A stretch of DNA of 64,000 nucleotides from Pseudoalteromonas spongiae UST010723-006 (lineage in GTDB: Bacteria > Pseudomonadota > Gammaproteobacteria > Enterobacterales > Alteromonadaceae). Below are positions 53,085 to 62,734 of this stretch, one piece after another. Every line of letters begins with the position of its first letter. The stretch's first letter is position 1. A model generated the notes under the pieces. That model was not told the DNA's origin. It worked only from the letters and a program-made list of their open reading frames with translations, and did no database searches. The stretch covers positions 3,025,001-3,089,000 of the forward strand of contig NZ_CP011039.1 of NCBI RefSeq assembly GCF_000238255.3, given 5' to 3'. The position numbers were made by a program, and so were the translations under genes.

Positions 53085-55847
53085 ATGCCAAAACTGAGCA
53101 TTATCACATTTTCGACTATTGCTGTTTTGATGTCGTCGTTACTCATTAGTAGCACATTTATTTATCTGAATTATCAAAATCGCTTGGAGTATGCCACAAC
53201 TCAAGCGCTCAATAATCATCAACAAGCGCTCAAAGATGTGCTAACACGTATTCGTTCTGATTACAGTAACGAACACAAAGTCATCAATAGCCTTATTTAC
53301 CGTTATCAAGCAAAGCAAGCGCTCCTTAAAGAGTTTCCCCCGTTGCTGTTACGCGAACTCAGTATGTTTTTACACAGTGACGAACATGCCGATGCCATAA
53401 TGATCGTTACAGCAGATAATACCCTTTGGGCACTGCACCAAATTAAATCTGCCGAAACAAAAGGCTTATTTGGCGCACCACACAACGCTTATTTTTTACT
53501 GCAAAAGATAAACGATAATAAAGAAGTTCGTTCTTTTTATGATCAAGCGCTAACACTAATCGAAAAACAAGCACTTCCCGCCACACTTAATATCGAAGAG
53601 CGTCCATGGTACCAACAAGCCAAAACCGCTCACAAGGTTACCGTGGTTGAGCCTTATCTTGACAACTTTCGCAACGAAAAAGTGTTTTCGATGGTGAAAC
53701 AAGTTAATCAACTCACGGTAAACCTAGACCTTAATTCACAAGCACTGTCCGAAAGCATGCGCCATGACGCACTCAAATTTAACACTTGGCTGTTTTTAAT
53801 GAACAGTCAAAATAAGCTTTTAGCGTTACAAGATGGTCAGAATATTCAATTAAATAACCAACGAATTGCCCCTTGGCAAACGTGGTTAGCCCACTCCGCA
53901 GCAAAGGTAAGATCATCGGATAGTCATTCACTCACGAAAATACAAACTAAAAATCAGTCATGGTATATCAGTGCATCAGAAATAAATAATGAAGAAGGTA
54001 GCAACATCATGTTAGTTGCTGCCACCGAAGCAGAGGATATTCTCGCACCGATATATGCACAGCTGTATCAATGGTTGTTTATCTCTATTGGATTATGTTT
54101 ATTAGTATTACCCTTGAGTTATTTTGTTGCTCACCTTATGACGCGTCCCATTCGTCAAGTAAACGAATATGCGTCACTGTTAGCCAATTTCGAAGCACCT
54201 AAAAAATCAACTCGCTATGCCCTGGTAACTGAAATTGAAGAACTAGCTCATAGTTTAGAACTTCTTCACAGTAACTTAGTGGAGTTTTTCAGCCTGCTTG
54301 AAACCCTTTCAAAAGAACAAAACTTACAACATTTAATCGATAAAATAGCCATAAAATCGATGCAAATGATGCATGCCGAAGGGTGTTTGATTCTTCTTAC
54401 GAAAAACCAAACATTAGTAGCGGAATTCTTACAGTATCATAAGCAAAAATTCACGCTCGATAATCTGCCCAATATCGACTGGCACGCGTTATACACTACT
54501 TGTGATACAACAAAGATAAATCAATTACCTGAAACGTTACAAACCCTGTTTTCACAAGCCGATTCAGAGTGCTACCAAGTGCTTGTGCCGCTAAAAAATC
54601 GCGAACAACAGGTTATTGGCTTACAAATATATTTTTATCCTGTAAGTATGCCGCAAGAGCACATTAGTCTTAAGCTTGCTGAGCAAGTTGCCGCGTTTTT
54701 TGGTGTCGCAATTGAAGGGCGAAAGCTGGTCAATAGACAAGAGAAGTTGCTCGATTCCTTTATTCAAGTCATTGCGGGTGCGATTGATACTAAATCTCAC
54801 TATACGGGTAAACACTGTCAACGAGTGCCTGAGCTTGCCACACAAATTGCTGAAGCAGCGAGTCAATCCACGCAGTTTCCTAATTTTCATTTTGATGAAA
54901 GTGCGAGGCGCCAACTTTCCATCGCGGCTTGGTTACATGACTGTGGCAAAGTCACAACGCCAGAATACATAGTGGACAAAGCCACCCGATTAGAAACCAT
55001 TTACAACCGCATTCATGAAATTAGAACGCGTTTTGAAGTAGTAAAACGTGATTTAGAAATTGACGCGCTAAAAGAAATCCTAGCCGGTGCGGATAAAAGC
55101 GCAGTCAATGCTAAATTAATGAAACAAATAAAGCAGTTAGAAAGTGACTTTGCGCATGTAGCTTATTGCAATAGCGCTGAGTTTGTATCAGACAGTGACA
55201 AAAACAAACTCCATGAAATCGCACAACTGAATTGGCAACCATACTTTAATGAGCGTCTAGGGTTATCACAAGAAGAGTTAACGCAATACACTGATTACCC
55301 GGAGGTTTCTGAGCTTAGTATTTTGACCGATAAGCCAAGTCACTTGCTTTATAATCAAAACTTACGCTGCGATAGCACTAAGTATAATTTACAACAACCC
55401 GAGTTAAGAAATAACCTTGGTGAACTCTATAATCTAAGTGTGAGTGCCGGTACTATTAATTCTGAAGAGCGCTATGCGATCAACCATCACATCATTCAAA
55501 CAATTGAAATTCTTGAGAAGCTACCATTTCCAAAACATTTAAGCAGAGTGCCAGAGATCGCAGGCGCACATCATGAAAAACTTAATGGTAAAGGTTACCC
55601 CAAAGGGCTGTTTGGTGAGCAAATTAGTTTTGAAGCGCGCATTCTAGCAATTGCTGATATTTTTGAAGCACTCACCGCCTCGGATCGGCCTTATAAAACA
55701 GCTAAGACCCTGTCACAAGCCCTTGGCATAATGCAACAACTCGCAAGTAAAGGCGAGCTAGACCAAGATTTACTCAACTTTTTCATTGCTGAAAAGATCC
55801 CGGAACACTATGGGGAAGTTCATTTAAAAGCTGAACAACTCAATTAA
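53085..55847 (+). CDS. Membrane HD-GYP cyclic-di-GMP phosphodiesterase with HAMP, GAF-like domain and long insert
   Basis: A 920-residue protein. Membrane segments lie at about 5-28 and 325-350 around a periplasmic Cache-like sensor; a HAMP (352-405) and a GAF-like domain (415-545) follow. The HD-GYP domain begins near 555 with AAWLHDCGKVTTPEYIV (HD 618-619) and ends with AHHEKLNGKGYPKGLFG (about 828) and ADIFEALTASDRPY. The two parts are separated by roughly 210 residues, against 55 in the HD-GYP regulator at 6342, because of a helical insert (residues about 640-800). It keeps the catalytic residues. A cognate for the lipid kinase before it is not evident. Confidence 0.9.
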   Translation: MPKLSIITFSTIAVLMSSLLISSTFIYLNYQNRLEYATTQALNNHQQALKDVLTRIRSDYSNEHKVINSLIYRYQAKQALLKEFPPLLLRELSMFLHSDEHADAIMIVTADNTLWALHQIKSAETKGLFGAPHNAYFLLQKINDNKEVRSFYDQALTLIEKQALPATLNIEERPWYQQAKTAHKVTVVEPYLDNFRNEKVFSMVKQVNQLTVNLDLNSQALSESMRHDALKFNTWLFLMNSQNKLLALQDGQNIQLNNQRIAPWQTWLAHSAAKVRSSDSHSLTKIQTKNQSWYISASEINNEEGSNIMLVAATEAEDILAPIYAQLYQWLFISIGLCLLVLPLSYFVAHLMTRPIRQVNEYASLLANFEAPKKSTRYALVTEIEELAHSLELLHSNLVEFFSLLETLSKEQNLQHLIDKIAIKSMQMMHAEGCLILLTKNQTLVAEFLQYHKQKFTLDNLPNIDWHALYTTCDTTKINQLPETLQTLFSQADSECYQVLVPLKNREQQVIGLQIYFYPVSMPQEHISLKLAEQVAAFFGVAIEGRKLVNRQEKLLDSFIQVIAGAIDTKSHYTGKHCQRVPELATQIAEAASQSTQFPNFHFDESARRQLSIAAWLHDCGKVTTPEYIVDKATRLETIYNRIHEIRTRFEVVKRDLEIDALKEILAGADKSAVNAKLMKQIKQLESDFAHVAYCNSAEFVSDSDKNKLHEIAQLNWQPYFNERLGLSQEELTQYTDYPEVSELSILTDKPSHLLYNQNLRCDSTKYNLQQPELRNNLGELYNLSVSAGTINSEERYAINHHIIQTIEILEKLPFPKHLSRVPEIAGAHHEKLNGKGYPKGLFGEQISFEARILAIADIFEALTASDRPYKTAKTLSQALGIMQQLASKGELDQDLLNFFIAEKIPEHYGEVHLKAEQLN

Positions 55848-55849
55848 AA

Positions 55850-55867
55850 AGGGAGCTAATGCTCCCT
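55850..55867 (-). terminator. Hairpin terminator of the DUF2884 gene
   Basis: AGGGAGC/GCTCCCT with a four-base loop; a T-run follows on the minus strand only. Confidence 0.65.
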
Positions 55868-55905
55868 AAAATGATGACTGACGCTGTAACTAATGTTTAC
55901 TTACA

Positions 55906-56724
55906 TTAGATAGATGACTTTTTAGTTTCCACTTTAAATACATCGTAATTTGCAAGTGCCGGAATACGCGCTTGTAACTCATCCTCTTGCATTGCTAGGT
56001 CTTTAAAGTCAAAACACATTTGGTCTGCTCTTTGCTCAATATTCTTCGCTTGTAGCTCAACTTTTTCTTCAATTTGCTCGCCCATACGTTCCATGCGTTG
56101 CTCAAACTCACTCATATCGCCGCCAGAACTTAACATTTCGCTACCTAGCGTAATCAGTAAGCTGCCAATGGATTCCATAATCATTTCTTCCATTGCTTGT
56201 TCCATCTGCTGGTCGAACTTACTATCGAATGTGTCGCCAATGTTATCGAAACGGCCTTGATCCATAATGAATGTGCCACCGTCATAAAATGCAGCGTGAA
56301 TTTCATCGCCAATCTCTGACATCATTTGTTCCATTGTAGCCATATTTTTTAAGCCAAATGCATTGCCCACTTCGCTTAGCGCAACACCTGCTAACGCGAC
56401 ACCTTCCATCGCTATCTCAGCCACTTGTGGAACCTGACCGCGCACATCGCTAGAGTAACGGGCAAGTAATGTTTGATCCGCTGCAGAGAGTGACTGAGCT
56501 TCGCCATTAATCTGCAAGTTACCATCTTGGTCAATAACTACTTCACCTGAAGCGGCTTTGATATTAACCGTATCAGGTGTAATTGATAGGGTGTTGTTAA
56601 ATTCTAAATTGCAGCTATCCGACGAAAAGCTCATATTGCTATCGTGACCATCTTGATGTGCTACTGCACTTGTTGATAAGCCAATACACGCTGCCACTGC
56701 TGTTGTTAAAAGTAATTGTTTCAT
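55906..56724 (-). CDS. DUF2884 (YggN-like) periplasmic protein
   Basis: A 272-residue exported protein (signal MKQLLLTTAVAACIGLSTSA, cleavage near VAH). The mature part has CNLEFNNTLSITPDTVNI and VVIDQDGNLQINGEAQSLSA, which match the DUF2884/YggN family, then Met- and Glu-rich helices (QMEQAMEEMIMESIGSLL). The mature N-terminus has HQDGHDSNMSF, a short His-rich segment. Function unknown. It converges on the HD-GYP gene. Confidence 0.88.
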   Translation of the reverse strand: MKQLLLTTAVAACIGLSTSAVAHQDGHDSNMSFSSDSCNLEFNNTLSITPDTVNIKAASGEVVIDQDGNLQINGEAQSLSAADQTLLARYSSDVRGQVPQVAEIAMEGVALAGVALSEVGNAFGLKNMATMEQMMSEIGDEIHAAFYDGGTFIMDQGRFDNIGDTFDSKFDQQMEQAMEEMIMESIGSLLITLGSEMLSSGGDMSEFEQRMERMGEQIEEKVELQAKNIEQRADQMCFDFKDLAMQEDELQARIPALANYDVFKVETKKSSI

Positions 56725-57002
56725 AGTGATTCCCGTATCTTTTGCGTTTTAATTTTTTCTCTCGTTGATATAGCTATATCAAGGTCAGTGCCAAATTTAA
56801 AAAACACTTAAAATACATATAGATAACTATTTTCTCGTAACTTTAAGAGCTTCTAAAAAACATGTAAAAACTAAAAAATAGTAAATTTAACCATATGAAT
56901 TGTGTATTTGACTAAGTTATTTGAAATATATTTACTTGCGCAAAATACAATAATGGTTATTACTGTTTATGAGTGCTTACACATTTAATGTTGAGGGTGA
57001 TC

Positions 57003-57182
57003 ATGAAAGACAATTACCAAAACATAAACAATCAAGAGCCGCTAAATAGCGATTTAGAAAACAACCAAGAAAACGAACATAAACGCGAAGTTAAAAAACG
57101 TTTAGAAGATATTTTAGAAAGAAAGCGATTACGAAAATCGATTGGCATGGATGACACCCACAATTACTGGGATGAGCTATAA
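57003..57182 (+). CDS. Small PA3496-like protein
   Basis: A 59-residue cytoplasmic protein from MKDNYQN, with GAGGGTGATC just upstream as ribosome site. A polar, Asn/Glu-rich start is followed by KREVKKRLEDILERKRLRKS, the charged helix common to the PA3496 family (proposed role in envelope integrity). It ends with DDTHNYWDEL. The longer frame from 56973 adds residues without support. The following stretch to 57471 (289 bases) shows no gene or clear site. Confidence 0.75.
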   Translation: MKDNYQNINNQEPLNSDLENNQENEHKREVKKRLEDILERKRLRKSIGMDDTHNYWDEL

Positions 57183-57471
57183 CAGCATTTCGCGCCATTG
57201 TTTAAAAACAATAATTAGCCACTGTTGATGTTTTATGTGGCGGGTATTTCACACCCCTAATTCCAAACTTAGTCACACAAAAATAATAAAAATCAGCCAA
57301 TACACATTAATCCATAGAAGTAGAACGTGTTGACCTTTGTGGTCTAAATTCTGTTCAAATTCAAAGCTTTTTGATCGCGGCGTTGTCTTGTAGGCCAGCG
57401 GACTAAATCAATAAGCAACAACAAAGAACAAAACGCTTTAGTTAATCTGAACGAATTCACCTAAATTTAGG

Positions 57472-57912
57472 TTAACTGTGTTCGTTTAACTGCAACATTA
57501 AATCACCGAGCAATGCTTTTAGTTGGGACGCTTTATCAAGATCTAACCCTACTTTATCTACCAGTTGTGAAGGTAGGCACGAAAGCGATTGCTGTAGCGA
57601 GTTACCGTAATCAGTTAAATAAATACGTACTTTTCGCTCATCCCAATCATCACGCCTGCGCTCAATTAAATTGTTGTCGGCCATACGCTTTAAAATAGGC
57701 GTTAATGTATTATTGTTTAAAATTGCCTGCTGCCCAATCTCCCCCACAGTAACGCCATCTTGCTGCCATAAAATCAGTAAAATAACGTACTGCGGATAAG
57801 TTAGTTTGTATTTGTCTAACTCAGGCTGGTAAAGCCGCGTCACTAGACGTGACGCCGCATAAATTGGAAAGCAAAGTTGATTTTCTAACAGTTGCTCGGG
57901 CTTACTTGCCAT
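57472..57912 (-). CDS. ohrR: OhrR, organic-hydroperoxide-sensing MarR regulator
   Basis: A 146-residue MarR protein. The start is MASKPEQ; QLLENQLCFPIYAASR places the redox-sensing Cys 14 in the LCFALYAASR-like OhrR motif, and KLTYPQYVILLILWQ plus NNNTLTPILKRMADNNLIER (winged helix) complete it. Its ATG lies one base after the gpx stop, so it is the second gene of a gpx-ohrR operon. The usual partner ohr is not here; the peroxidase may be its target. Confidence 0.9.
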   Translation of the reverse strand: MASKPEQLLENQLCFPIYAASRLVTRLYQPELDKYKLTYPQYVILLILWQQDGVTVGEIGQQAILNNNTLTPILKRMADNNLIERRRDDWDERKVRIYLTDYGNSLQQSLSCLPSQLVDKVGLDLDKASQLKALLGDLMLQLNEHS

Positions 57913-57913
57913 A

Positions 57914-58396
57914 CTATTGCGCCAGCGCTTTTTCGATATAGCTAGCAAGTGCGTCAGGTTTTGTTGTTGGCGCAAAACGCTTAACTGGTTTTCCATCTCG
58001 GCCAATTAAAAACTTAGTAAAGTTCCACTTAATTTTATTGCCTAAAATACCCGACAATTCAGTGCGTAAATACTTATAAAGTGGGTGGCTATTTTCACCA
58101 TTTACATCGATTTTCTCTGTCATAGTGAAATCAACGCCATAGTTAATTAAACATTCACCCTGAATTTGTTCCGGCGAGCCTGGTTCTTGTTGGCCAAACT
58201 GGTTACACGGGCAACCAATAATAACTAAACCTTGGTCGCTATACTTTTTGTGTAACGCTTGAAGACCTTCATATTGTGGTGTTAATCCACACTTACTCGC
58301 TGTATTTACCACTAATACGACTTTGCCTGCAAAATCTGCAAAGTCGATATTCTGACCTTGCAAACTGTTAATACTAAATTGATAAAATGGTGTCAT
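57914..58396 (-). CDS. Glutathione peroxidase, canonical
   Basis: A 160-residue cytoplasmic GPx. NTASKCGLTPQYEGLQALHK has the peroxidatic Cys 36, IIGCPCNQFGQQEPG the family resolving Cys 64 and tetrad Gln 66, and IKWNFTKFLIGRDG the Trp/Asn pair (124-125). It forms an operon with ohrR, so peroxide-induced expression is likely. A paralogue with altered site and signal peptide is at 33202. Confidence 0.93.
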   Translation of the reverse strand: MTPFYQFSINSLQGQNIDFADFAGKVVLVVNTASKCGLTPQYEGLQALHKKYSDQGLVIIGCPCNQFGQQEPGSPEQIQGECLINYGVDFTMTEKIDVNGENSHPLYKYLRTELSGILGNKIKWNFTKFLIGRDGKPVKRFAPTTKPDALASYIEKALAQ

Positions 58397-58455
58397 TAGC
58401 TTTCTCCTCTATTGCAGCCAAATATATCGCGCACGACATAATCGCACAATAATAG

Positions 58456-58468
58456 TTCAAAAATTGAA
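58456..58468. promoter_or_regulatory. Possible OhrR operator
   Basis: The palindrome TTCAA-AAA-TTGAA lies about 60 bases before gpx, where OhrR could bind. A short A/T palindrome can arise by chance. Confidence 0.3.
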
Positions 58469-58479
58469 ATAAATCGCGG

Positions 58480-59352
58480 TCATCTCGATTTAAACTCTTC
58501 AATTAAAAAATCTATTAATAAACGTACTCTTAAGGGCATTAGATCACGGTTGGGGTAAACCAGCCAAGAAGCGTTATCTGCAACTTGATATGAGTCTAAT
58601 AAGCTTACTAATTTGCCACTTTCAATATAGTCCCCAACAATATCATACGCTAGATGAGCAATGCCTAAGCCCGATAAACACGCTTGCAGCAGCGCTTCTC
58701 CATTATTGCTGCGCCAACGTCCAGCCACCTTAAACTCTTTAATATTGTCGCCCATATTAAAGCGCCAACGGTTAGTCACCGCGATTAAACAATTATGCTC
58801 TATCAATTGCTCTGGGTGGCTTGGTGCAGGAAACCTTGCTAAGTACTCAGGCGATGCAACTAAAGTCATAACACGTGTTGAAAGTGGCCGCGCAATTAAA
58901 TTAGAGTCAGCCATTCGGCCAAATCGAATTGCTAAATCAACGCCTTCGGCAATCAAATCTACATTGCGGTTATTAAAATCCATGGTAATCGACACTTGTG
59001 AATAACGCTGACAAAACTGCGCAAGCTTAGGCGCAATTTGCTTTGAGGCAAAATCGCCAGCACACGAGATTTTAATCTTGCCCTTCGGCTCTTGTTGTTC
59101 ACCTTGCAGCGCTAGGTTAGCCTCTTCCATTGCTGATTGAATCGAGTGTAATGAGGCCGCATATTGCTGCCCAGCTTCAGTTAAATTAAGCGAACGCGTT
59201 GTTCGTTTTAACAGCGCAACACCCAATCTCGACTCTAATTGCGAGACGCTACGGCTAATATGTGATGTTGACACATCAAGCACTTTAGCAGCTTGAGTAA
59301 AGCTACCACTGTCTACTACAGCCAAAAATTCGTTGATCCCTTGCCAGTTCAT
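58480..59352 (-). CDS. LysR-family transcription regulator
   Basis: A 290-residue regulator from MNWQGINEF (AGGTG seven bases upstream). The winged helix has FLAVVDSGSFTQAAKVLDVS and SRSVSQLESRLGVALLKRTT, and the effector domain contains IKISCAGDFASKQIAPKL. It is of the subgroup with the RSLNLTEAGQQY hinge. Divergent from a YqhD-like dehydrogenase (143 bases), it is its likely regulator, as YqhC is for yqhD though of another family. Confidence 0.92.
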   Translation of the reverse strand: MNWQGINEFLAVVDSGSFTQAAKVLDVSTSHISRSVSQLESRLGVALLKRTTRSLNLTEAGQQYAASLHSIQSAMEEANLALQGEQQEPKGKIKISCAGDFASKQIAPKLAQFCQRYSQVSITMDFNNRNVDLIAEGVDLAIRFGRMADSNLIARPLSTRVMTLVASPEYLARFPAPSHPEQLIEHNCLIAVTNRWRFNMGDNIKEFKVAGRWRSNNGEALLQACLSGLGIAHLAYDIVGDYIESGKLVSLLDSYQVADNASWLVYPNRDLMPLRVRLLIDFLIEEFKSR

Positions 59353-59494
59353 ACTAAGCACCTATGCAAAAATAGAAATTAGAACACACTTATTATTGCA
59401 TACATGCAAAAGTGATTTGTCAACAGTGGGGATTATCCCAACTCAGAAAAACGTTAGACTGGCTTTAATTACCGTACCTAATTGAGGCAATACA

Positions 59495-60646
59495 ATGGAA
59501 TTTAGTTTTGTAAATCCAACTAAAATTATTTTTGGCCAAGGCCAAATCGCAAGTGTTCAACACGAGATCCCACAGTCAGCAAAAGTACTGGTTATTTATG
59601 GCGGTGGCAGTATTAAACAAAATGGTATTTACCAGCAGGTAACCGATGCCCTAAGTGGACACCAAGTTTTTGAGTTTTCGGGTATTGAGCCAAATCCGAG
59701 TTATGAAACCGCAATGCGTGCCGTTGCGCAAATCAAAGAGCACAACATCGATTATTTACTTGCGGTAGGCGGTGGCTCCGTTATTGATGGTACGAAGTTT
59801 ATTGCTGCTGCGGCCAAGTTCGATGGTGAACCATGGGATATTTTAGCAAAAGCAGCAGAAGTAACAGACGCCCTGCCAATTGGTGTTGTACTTACCTTAC
59901 CTGCGACAGGCTCGGAATCAAATAGCTACTCAGTTGTGTCTAAGCTCGACACCAACGACAAGCTGCCGTTTGCAAGTGAAAAAGTACAACCAAAGTTCGC
60001 TGTACTTGATGCACAAGTAACAAAAACACTACCAGAAAGACAATTAGCGAACGGTGTCGTTGACGCATTTGTGCACGTTATGGAGCAATACTTAACATTT
60101 GACCATGGCGCCAAAGTGCAAGATCGCTTTGCTGAAGGCTTATTGCATACGCTAATTGAAGATGGCCCACGTGTGTTCGCAGAACCAGATAATATGATGG
60201 TTCGTGAAAACCTAATGTGGTCGGCAACTATGGCACTAAACGGGCTAATTGGTGCAGGTGTACCACAAGACTGGTCTACACATATGCTTGGTCATGAGGT
60301 AACTGCATTATACGGCTTAGATCACGCGCAAACTCTCGCCATTGTGCTGCCACGTATGATGAACGCTATGCGCCAACAAAAAGAAGCGAAATTATTGCAG
60401 TATGCTGAACGTATTTGGGGTATTACAGAGCAAGATAAAAACTTAGCCATTGACCAAGCGATTGAAAAAACCGAGGCGTTTTTCCACTCGGTAAACATGC
60501 CAACACGTTTAAGCGATTACCAGTTAGATGAAAAAGTAGCTGATGCCGTCGTTGAACAACTTGAACGTCACGGTATGACTGAGCTGGGTGAAAGCCAACA
60601 AGTAACACTTGATATAAGCCGCGCAGTATTAAAGGCGTCGGTTTAA
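59495..60646 (+). CDS. yqhD: YqhD-like NADPH-dependent iron/zinc alcohol dehydrogenase (aldehyde reductase)
   Basis: A 383-residue group III dehydrogenase. The N-terminal pattern MEFSFVNPTKIIFGQGQI, YGGGSIKQNGIY and AVGGGSVIDGTKFIA are YqhD-type, with Gly-rich NADPH contacts. Metal ligands are Asp 190 and His 194 in VVDAFVHVMEQYL, His 266 in HMLGHEVTA and His 276 in GLDHAQTLA. In E. coli it reduces short-chain and lipid-derived aldehydes, protecting from oxidative stress. It shares a promoter region with the LysR gene. Confidence 0.95.
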   Translation: MEFSFVNPTKIIFGQGQIASVQHEIPQSAKVLVIYGGGSIKQNGIYQQVTDALSGHQVFEFSGIEPNPSYETAMRAVAQIKEHNIDYLLAVGGGSVIDGTKFIAAAAKFDGEPWDILAKAAEVTDALPIGVVLTLPATGSESNSYSVVSKLDTNDKLPFASEKVQPKFAVLDAQVTKTLPERQLANGVVDAFVHVMEQYLTFDHGAKVQDRFAEGLLHTLIEDGPRVFAEPDNMMVRENLMWSATMALNGLIGAGVPQDWSTHMLGHEVTALYGLDHAQTLAIVLPRMMNAMRQQKEAKLLQYAERIWGITEQDKNLAIDQAIEKTEAFFHSVNMPTRLSDYQLDEKVADAVVEQLERHGMTELGESQQVTLDISRAVLKASV

Positions 60647-60658
60647 GCGCCCACCTAT

Positions 60659-60690
60659 AAACTCTAACTGCTGTAAAGCAGTTAGAGTTT
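60659..60690. terminator. Bidirectional terminator overlapping azlD stop
   Basis: AAACTCTAACTGCT pairs with AGCAGTTAGAGTTT around GTAA, lying between two convergent genes. Confidence 0.75.
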
Positions 60691-60984
60691 CAGTAAAAAG
60701 AACACCACTAAACTCACCACGGTAGTGACATATAAATTCTTAAAGCGATATGCCAGTAAAACGGCAACACCTGCTGCTATTAAATACGGATTATCGAGCG
60801 AAATAGCCAACTCCCCCTTTTGCACAAATACAATCGGTACCCAAATCGCGGTAAGTACACAGGGCGCGCTAAAACTTAAAAAACGCTGCATTTTAGGCCC
60901 AATGCTAAAGGGTAAACGCTTAGATAAAAATAAAAAACGCGTTGTGAACGTGACGCATGCCATCAAAAAAATAATCTCTAGCAT
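60682..60984 (-). CDS. azlD: AzlD-family branched-chain amino-acid exporter small subunit
   Basis: A 100-residue membrane protein with three or four segments: MLEIIFLMACVTFTTRFLFL, CVLTAIWVPIVF and YVTTVVSLVVFFLLKL. TRFLFLSKRLPFSIG and FLSFSAPCVLTAIW match AzlD. It overlaps azlC by seven bases; AzlC and AzlD together export branched-chain and related amino acids. Confidence 0.92.
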   Translation of the reverse strand: MLEIIFLMACVTFTTRFLFLSKRLPFSIGPKMQRFLSFSAPCVLTAIWVPIVFVQKGELAISLDNPYLIAAGVAVLLAYRFKNLYVTTVVSLVVFFLLKL

Positions 60985-61664
60985 TTTGCACCTCGTCTGC
61001 TTTCAAGCACATAACCCACACTCATGCCCAGCAGCGCCGCGAAAATAAGTCCAAGTTCAAATTGCCACAGTTTAAAAATAACAATACTGACAGCCGAGGT
61101 TAAACACGCTATTAAAACTGGCCAATTGTTGATGCTTGGGATCACCAAAGCGATAAAAATTGAGGCGATCGCAAAGTCTAACCCAAGTTGAGTAAGGTCC
61201 GGCAGTAATGCCCCTGCTACAACACCTATGAGCGTCCAAATATTCCAAGCGATATAAAAGCTGCTGCCCGCAACTAAGGCGTAAACTAACCTTACTTTAC
61301 CTTGATATGCCCTATGGTGATGTGAAAAAGCAAAAAGCTCATCCGTTAGTAAAAAACCCAAGCCTAAACGCCATTTAAGCGGCTTATCAATTAAACGATG
61401 GCGCACACTTAAGCCATACAAAAAGTGGCGAGCGCTTATAATAAAAGTAGTGACTAAAATGGTGATAAGTGAGGCGTTACCAGCAATTAATTCTATTGCA
61501 ACCAGTTGCGCAGAACCGGCAAAAACCAATAGTGACATTAGCTGTGCCTCAAGCGGACTAAAACCCGATTGCACTGCCAGTGAGCCGCATAAAATACCCC
61601 ATGGGATCACCGCTAGATTGAGTGGGAGCATATCCCAAAACCCTTTAGCAATTGCTGTTTTCAT
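60978..61664 (-). CDS. azlC: AzlC-family branched-chain amino-acid exporter large subunit
   Basis: A 228-residue membrane protein. LPLNLAVIPWGILCGSLAVQ, SGFSPLEAQLMSLLVFAGSAQLV (two pieces) and FLLTDELFAFS are AzlC-family motifs; six segments. It is translationally coupled with azlD. An AraC regulator lies 26 bases upstream on the same strand and probably controls it. Confidence 0.93.
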   Translation of the reverse strand: MKTAIAKGFWDMLPLNLAVIPWGILCGSLAVQSGFSPLEAQLMSLLVFAGSAQLVAIELIAGNASLITILVTTFIISARHFLYGLSVRHRLIDKPLKWRLGLGFLLTDELFAFSHHHRAYQGKVRLVYALVAGSSFYIAWNIWTLIGVVAGALLPDLTQLGLDFAIASIFIALVIPSINNWPVLIACLTSAVSIVIFKLWQFELGLIFAALLGMSVGYVLESRRGAKC

Positions 61665-61690
61665 TTAATTCTCGTTGATTGACCAGTAAT

Positions 61691-62515
61691 TTATGAGGCT
61701 TGGTAAAGTACTGCCTTGCTGTACTGTTTAGGGGTTAACCCCATATTCTTCTTAAAATATCGATGAAAGTGACTTTGGTCATAAAAACCAACAGATAATG
61801 CCACTTCATTAATCGCAAGCCCCGAGCGTAGCATTTGCTTGGCACGATTTATACGAAATTGCGTTTGATAAACATGCGGTGTCATACCTGTTTCAGCCTT
61901 AAACTGTCGAATAAAGTGAAACGGACTCATATGAGCAATCGCGGCAAGTTCGGTCAAACTTATATTATCGAAATAATAATCGCGCAAATAATCAAGCGCA
62001 GTGTTTAGTTGTGGTTTGCGTGATAGCCCTTTTAAATTAAAAGCACTTTTATTATGGCGAGCAATTAAATTAATTAATAATTGATACAATGCTGACTGCT
62101 TTGCCAATACACTTTTCTCAGTCGCTAATAAATCGAAGGTTAACGCCATTTGCTGTGCTAACACGGGGTCGAACACTACCGCTTGTTCAAAATAGGGCGC
62201 GCCTAGTTTTGCTTTACCAATATCATCCGTTAGCCCTTCAAATAACTCTGGGGTTGGATACATAGCACGGTAACCCCAGCCATGCTCAGTCGCAGTTTGG
62301 CCATTATGCACTTGGTCTGCATTAACTAAGATAATACTGCTTGCTGGCGCAACATGATTTTCACCACTGCGAAAAAACCGCTGTGCACCATTTTCAATTA
62401 GCCCTATGGTATAGCCTTCATGGCTATGGCGTGCGAAATTCTGCTGCTTATACTGCGCTTTAAGTACTTCGAGTCCATTTAAATCCTGATGATATTGAAA
62501 GACTGTTTTTTCCAT
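61691..62515 (-). CDS. AraC-family regulator of azlCD
   Basis: A 274-residue regulator: the N-terminal cupin-like effector domain (RHSHEGYTIGLIENGAQRFF) and C-terminal double helix-turn-helix (ISLTELAAIAHMSPFHFIRQ, INEVALSVGFYDQSHFHRYF, KKNMGLTPKQY). It is the first gene of a co-oriented three-gene cluster with azlC and azlD, separated by 26 bases. Such regulators often sense the exported amino acid. Confidence 0.92.
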   Translation of the reverse strand: MEKTVFQYHQDLNGLEVLKAQYKQQNFARHSHEGYTIGLIENGAQRFFRSGENHVAPASSIILVNADQVHNGQTATEHGWGYRAMYPTPELFEGLTDDIGKAKLGAPYFEQAVVFDPVLAQQMALTFDLLATEKSVLAKQSALYQLLINLIARHNKSAFNLKGLSRKPQLNTALDYLRDYYFDNISLTELAAIAHMSPFHFIRQFKAETGMTPHVYQTQFRINRAKQMLRSGLAINEVALSVGFYDQSHFHRYFKKNMGLTPKQYSKAVLYQAS

Positions 62516-62734
62516 GAACGCTTCTCAAAAATAAAGGGAGCAAAATATTTACACGATCAGTATAGCCAAGCGGTTTATTTAAAATTGTACAAAATTGCTC
62601 AATAGCATTTTTTATGATGTTTAACGTATTTGCTTACCGTATTTATCTGATTTATGGCAACATAGTAATACTTCAATTTGGGTCTAACGACCTTACATAT
62701 TGATTTATTTTTATAACACGCTTTAGGGGCCAAA

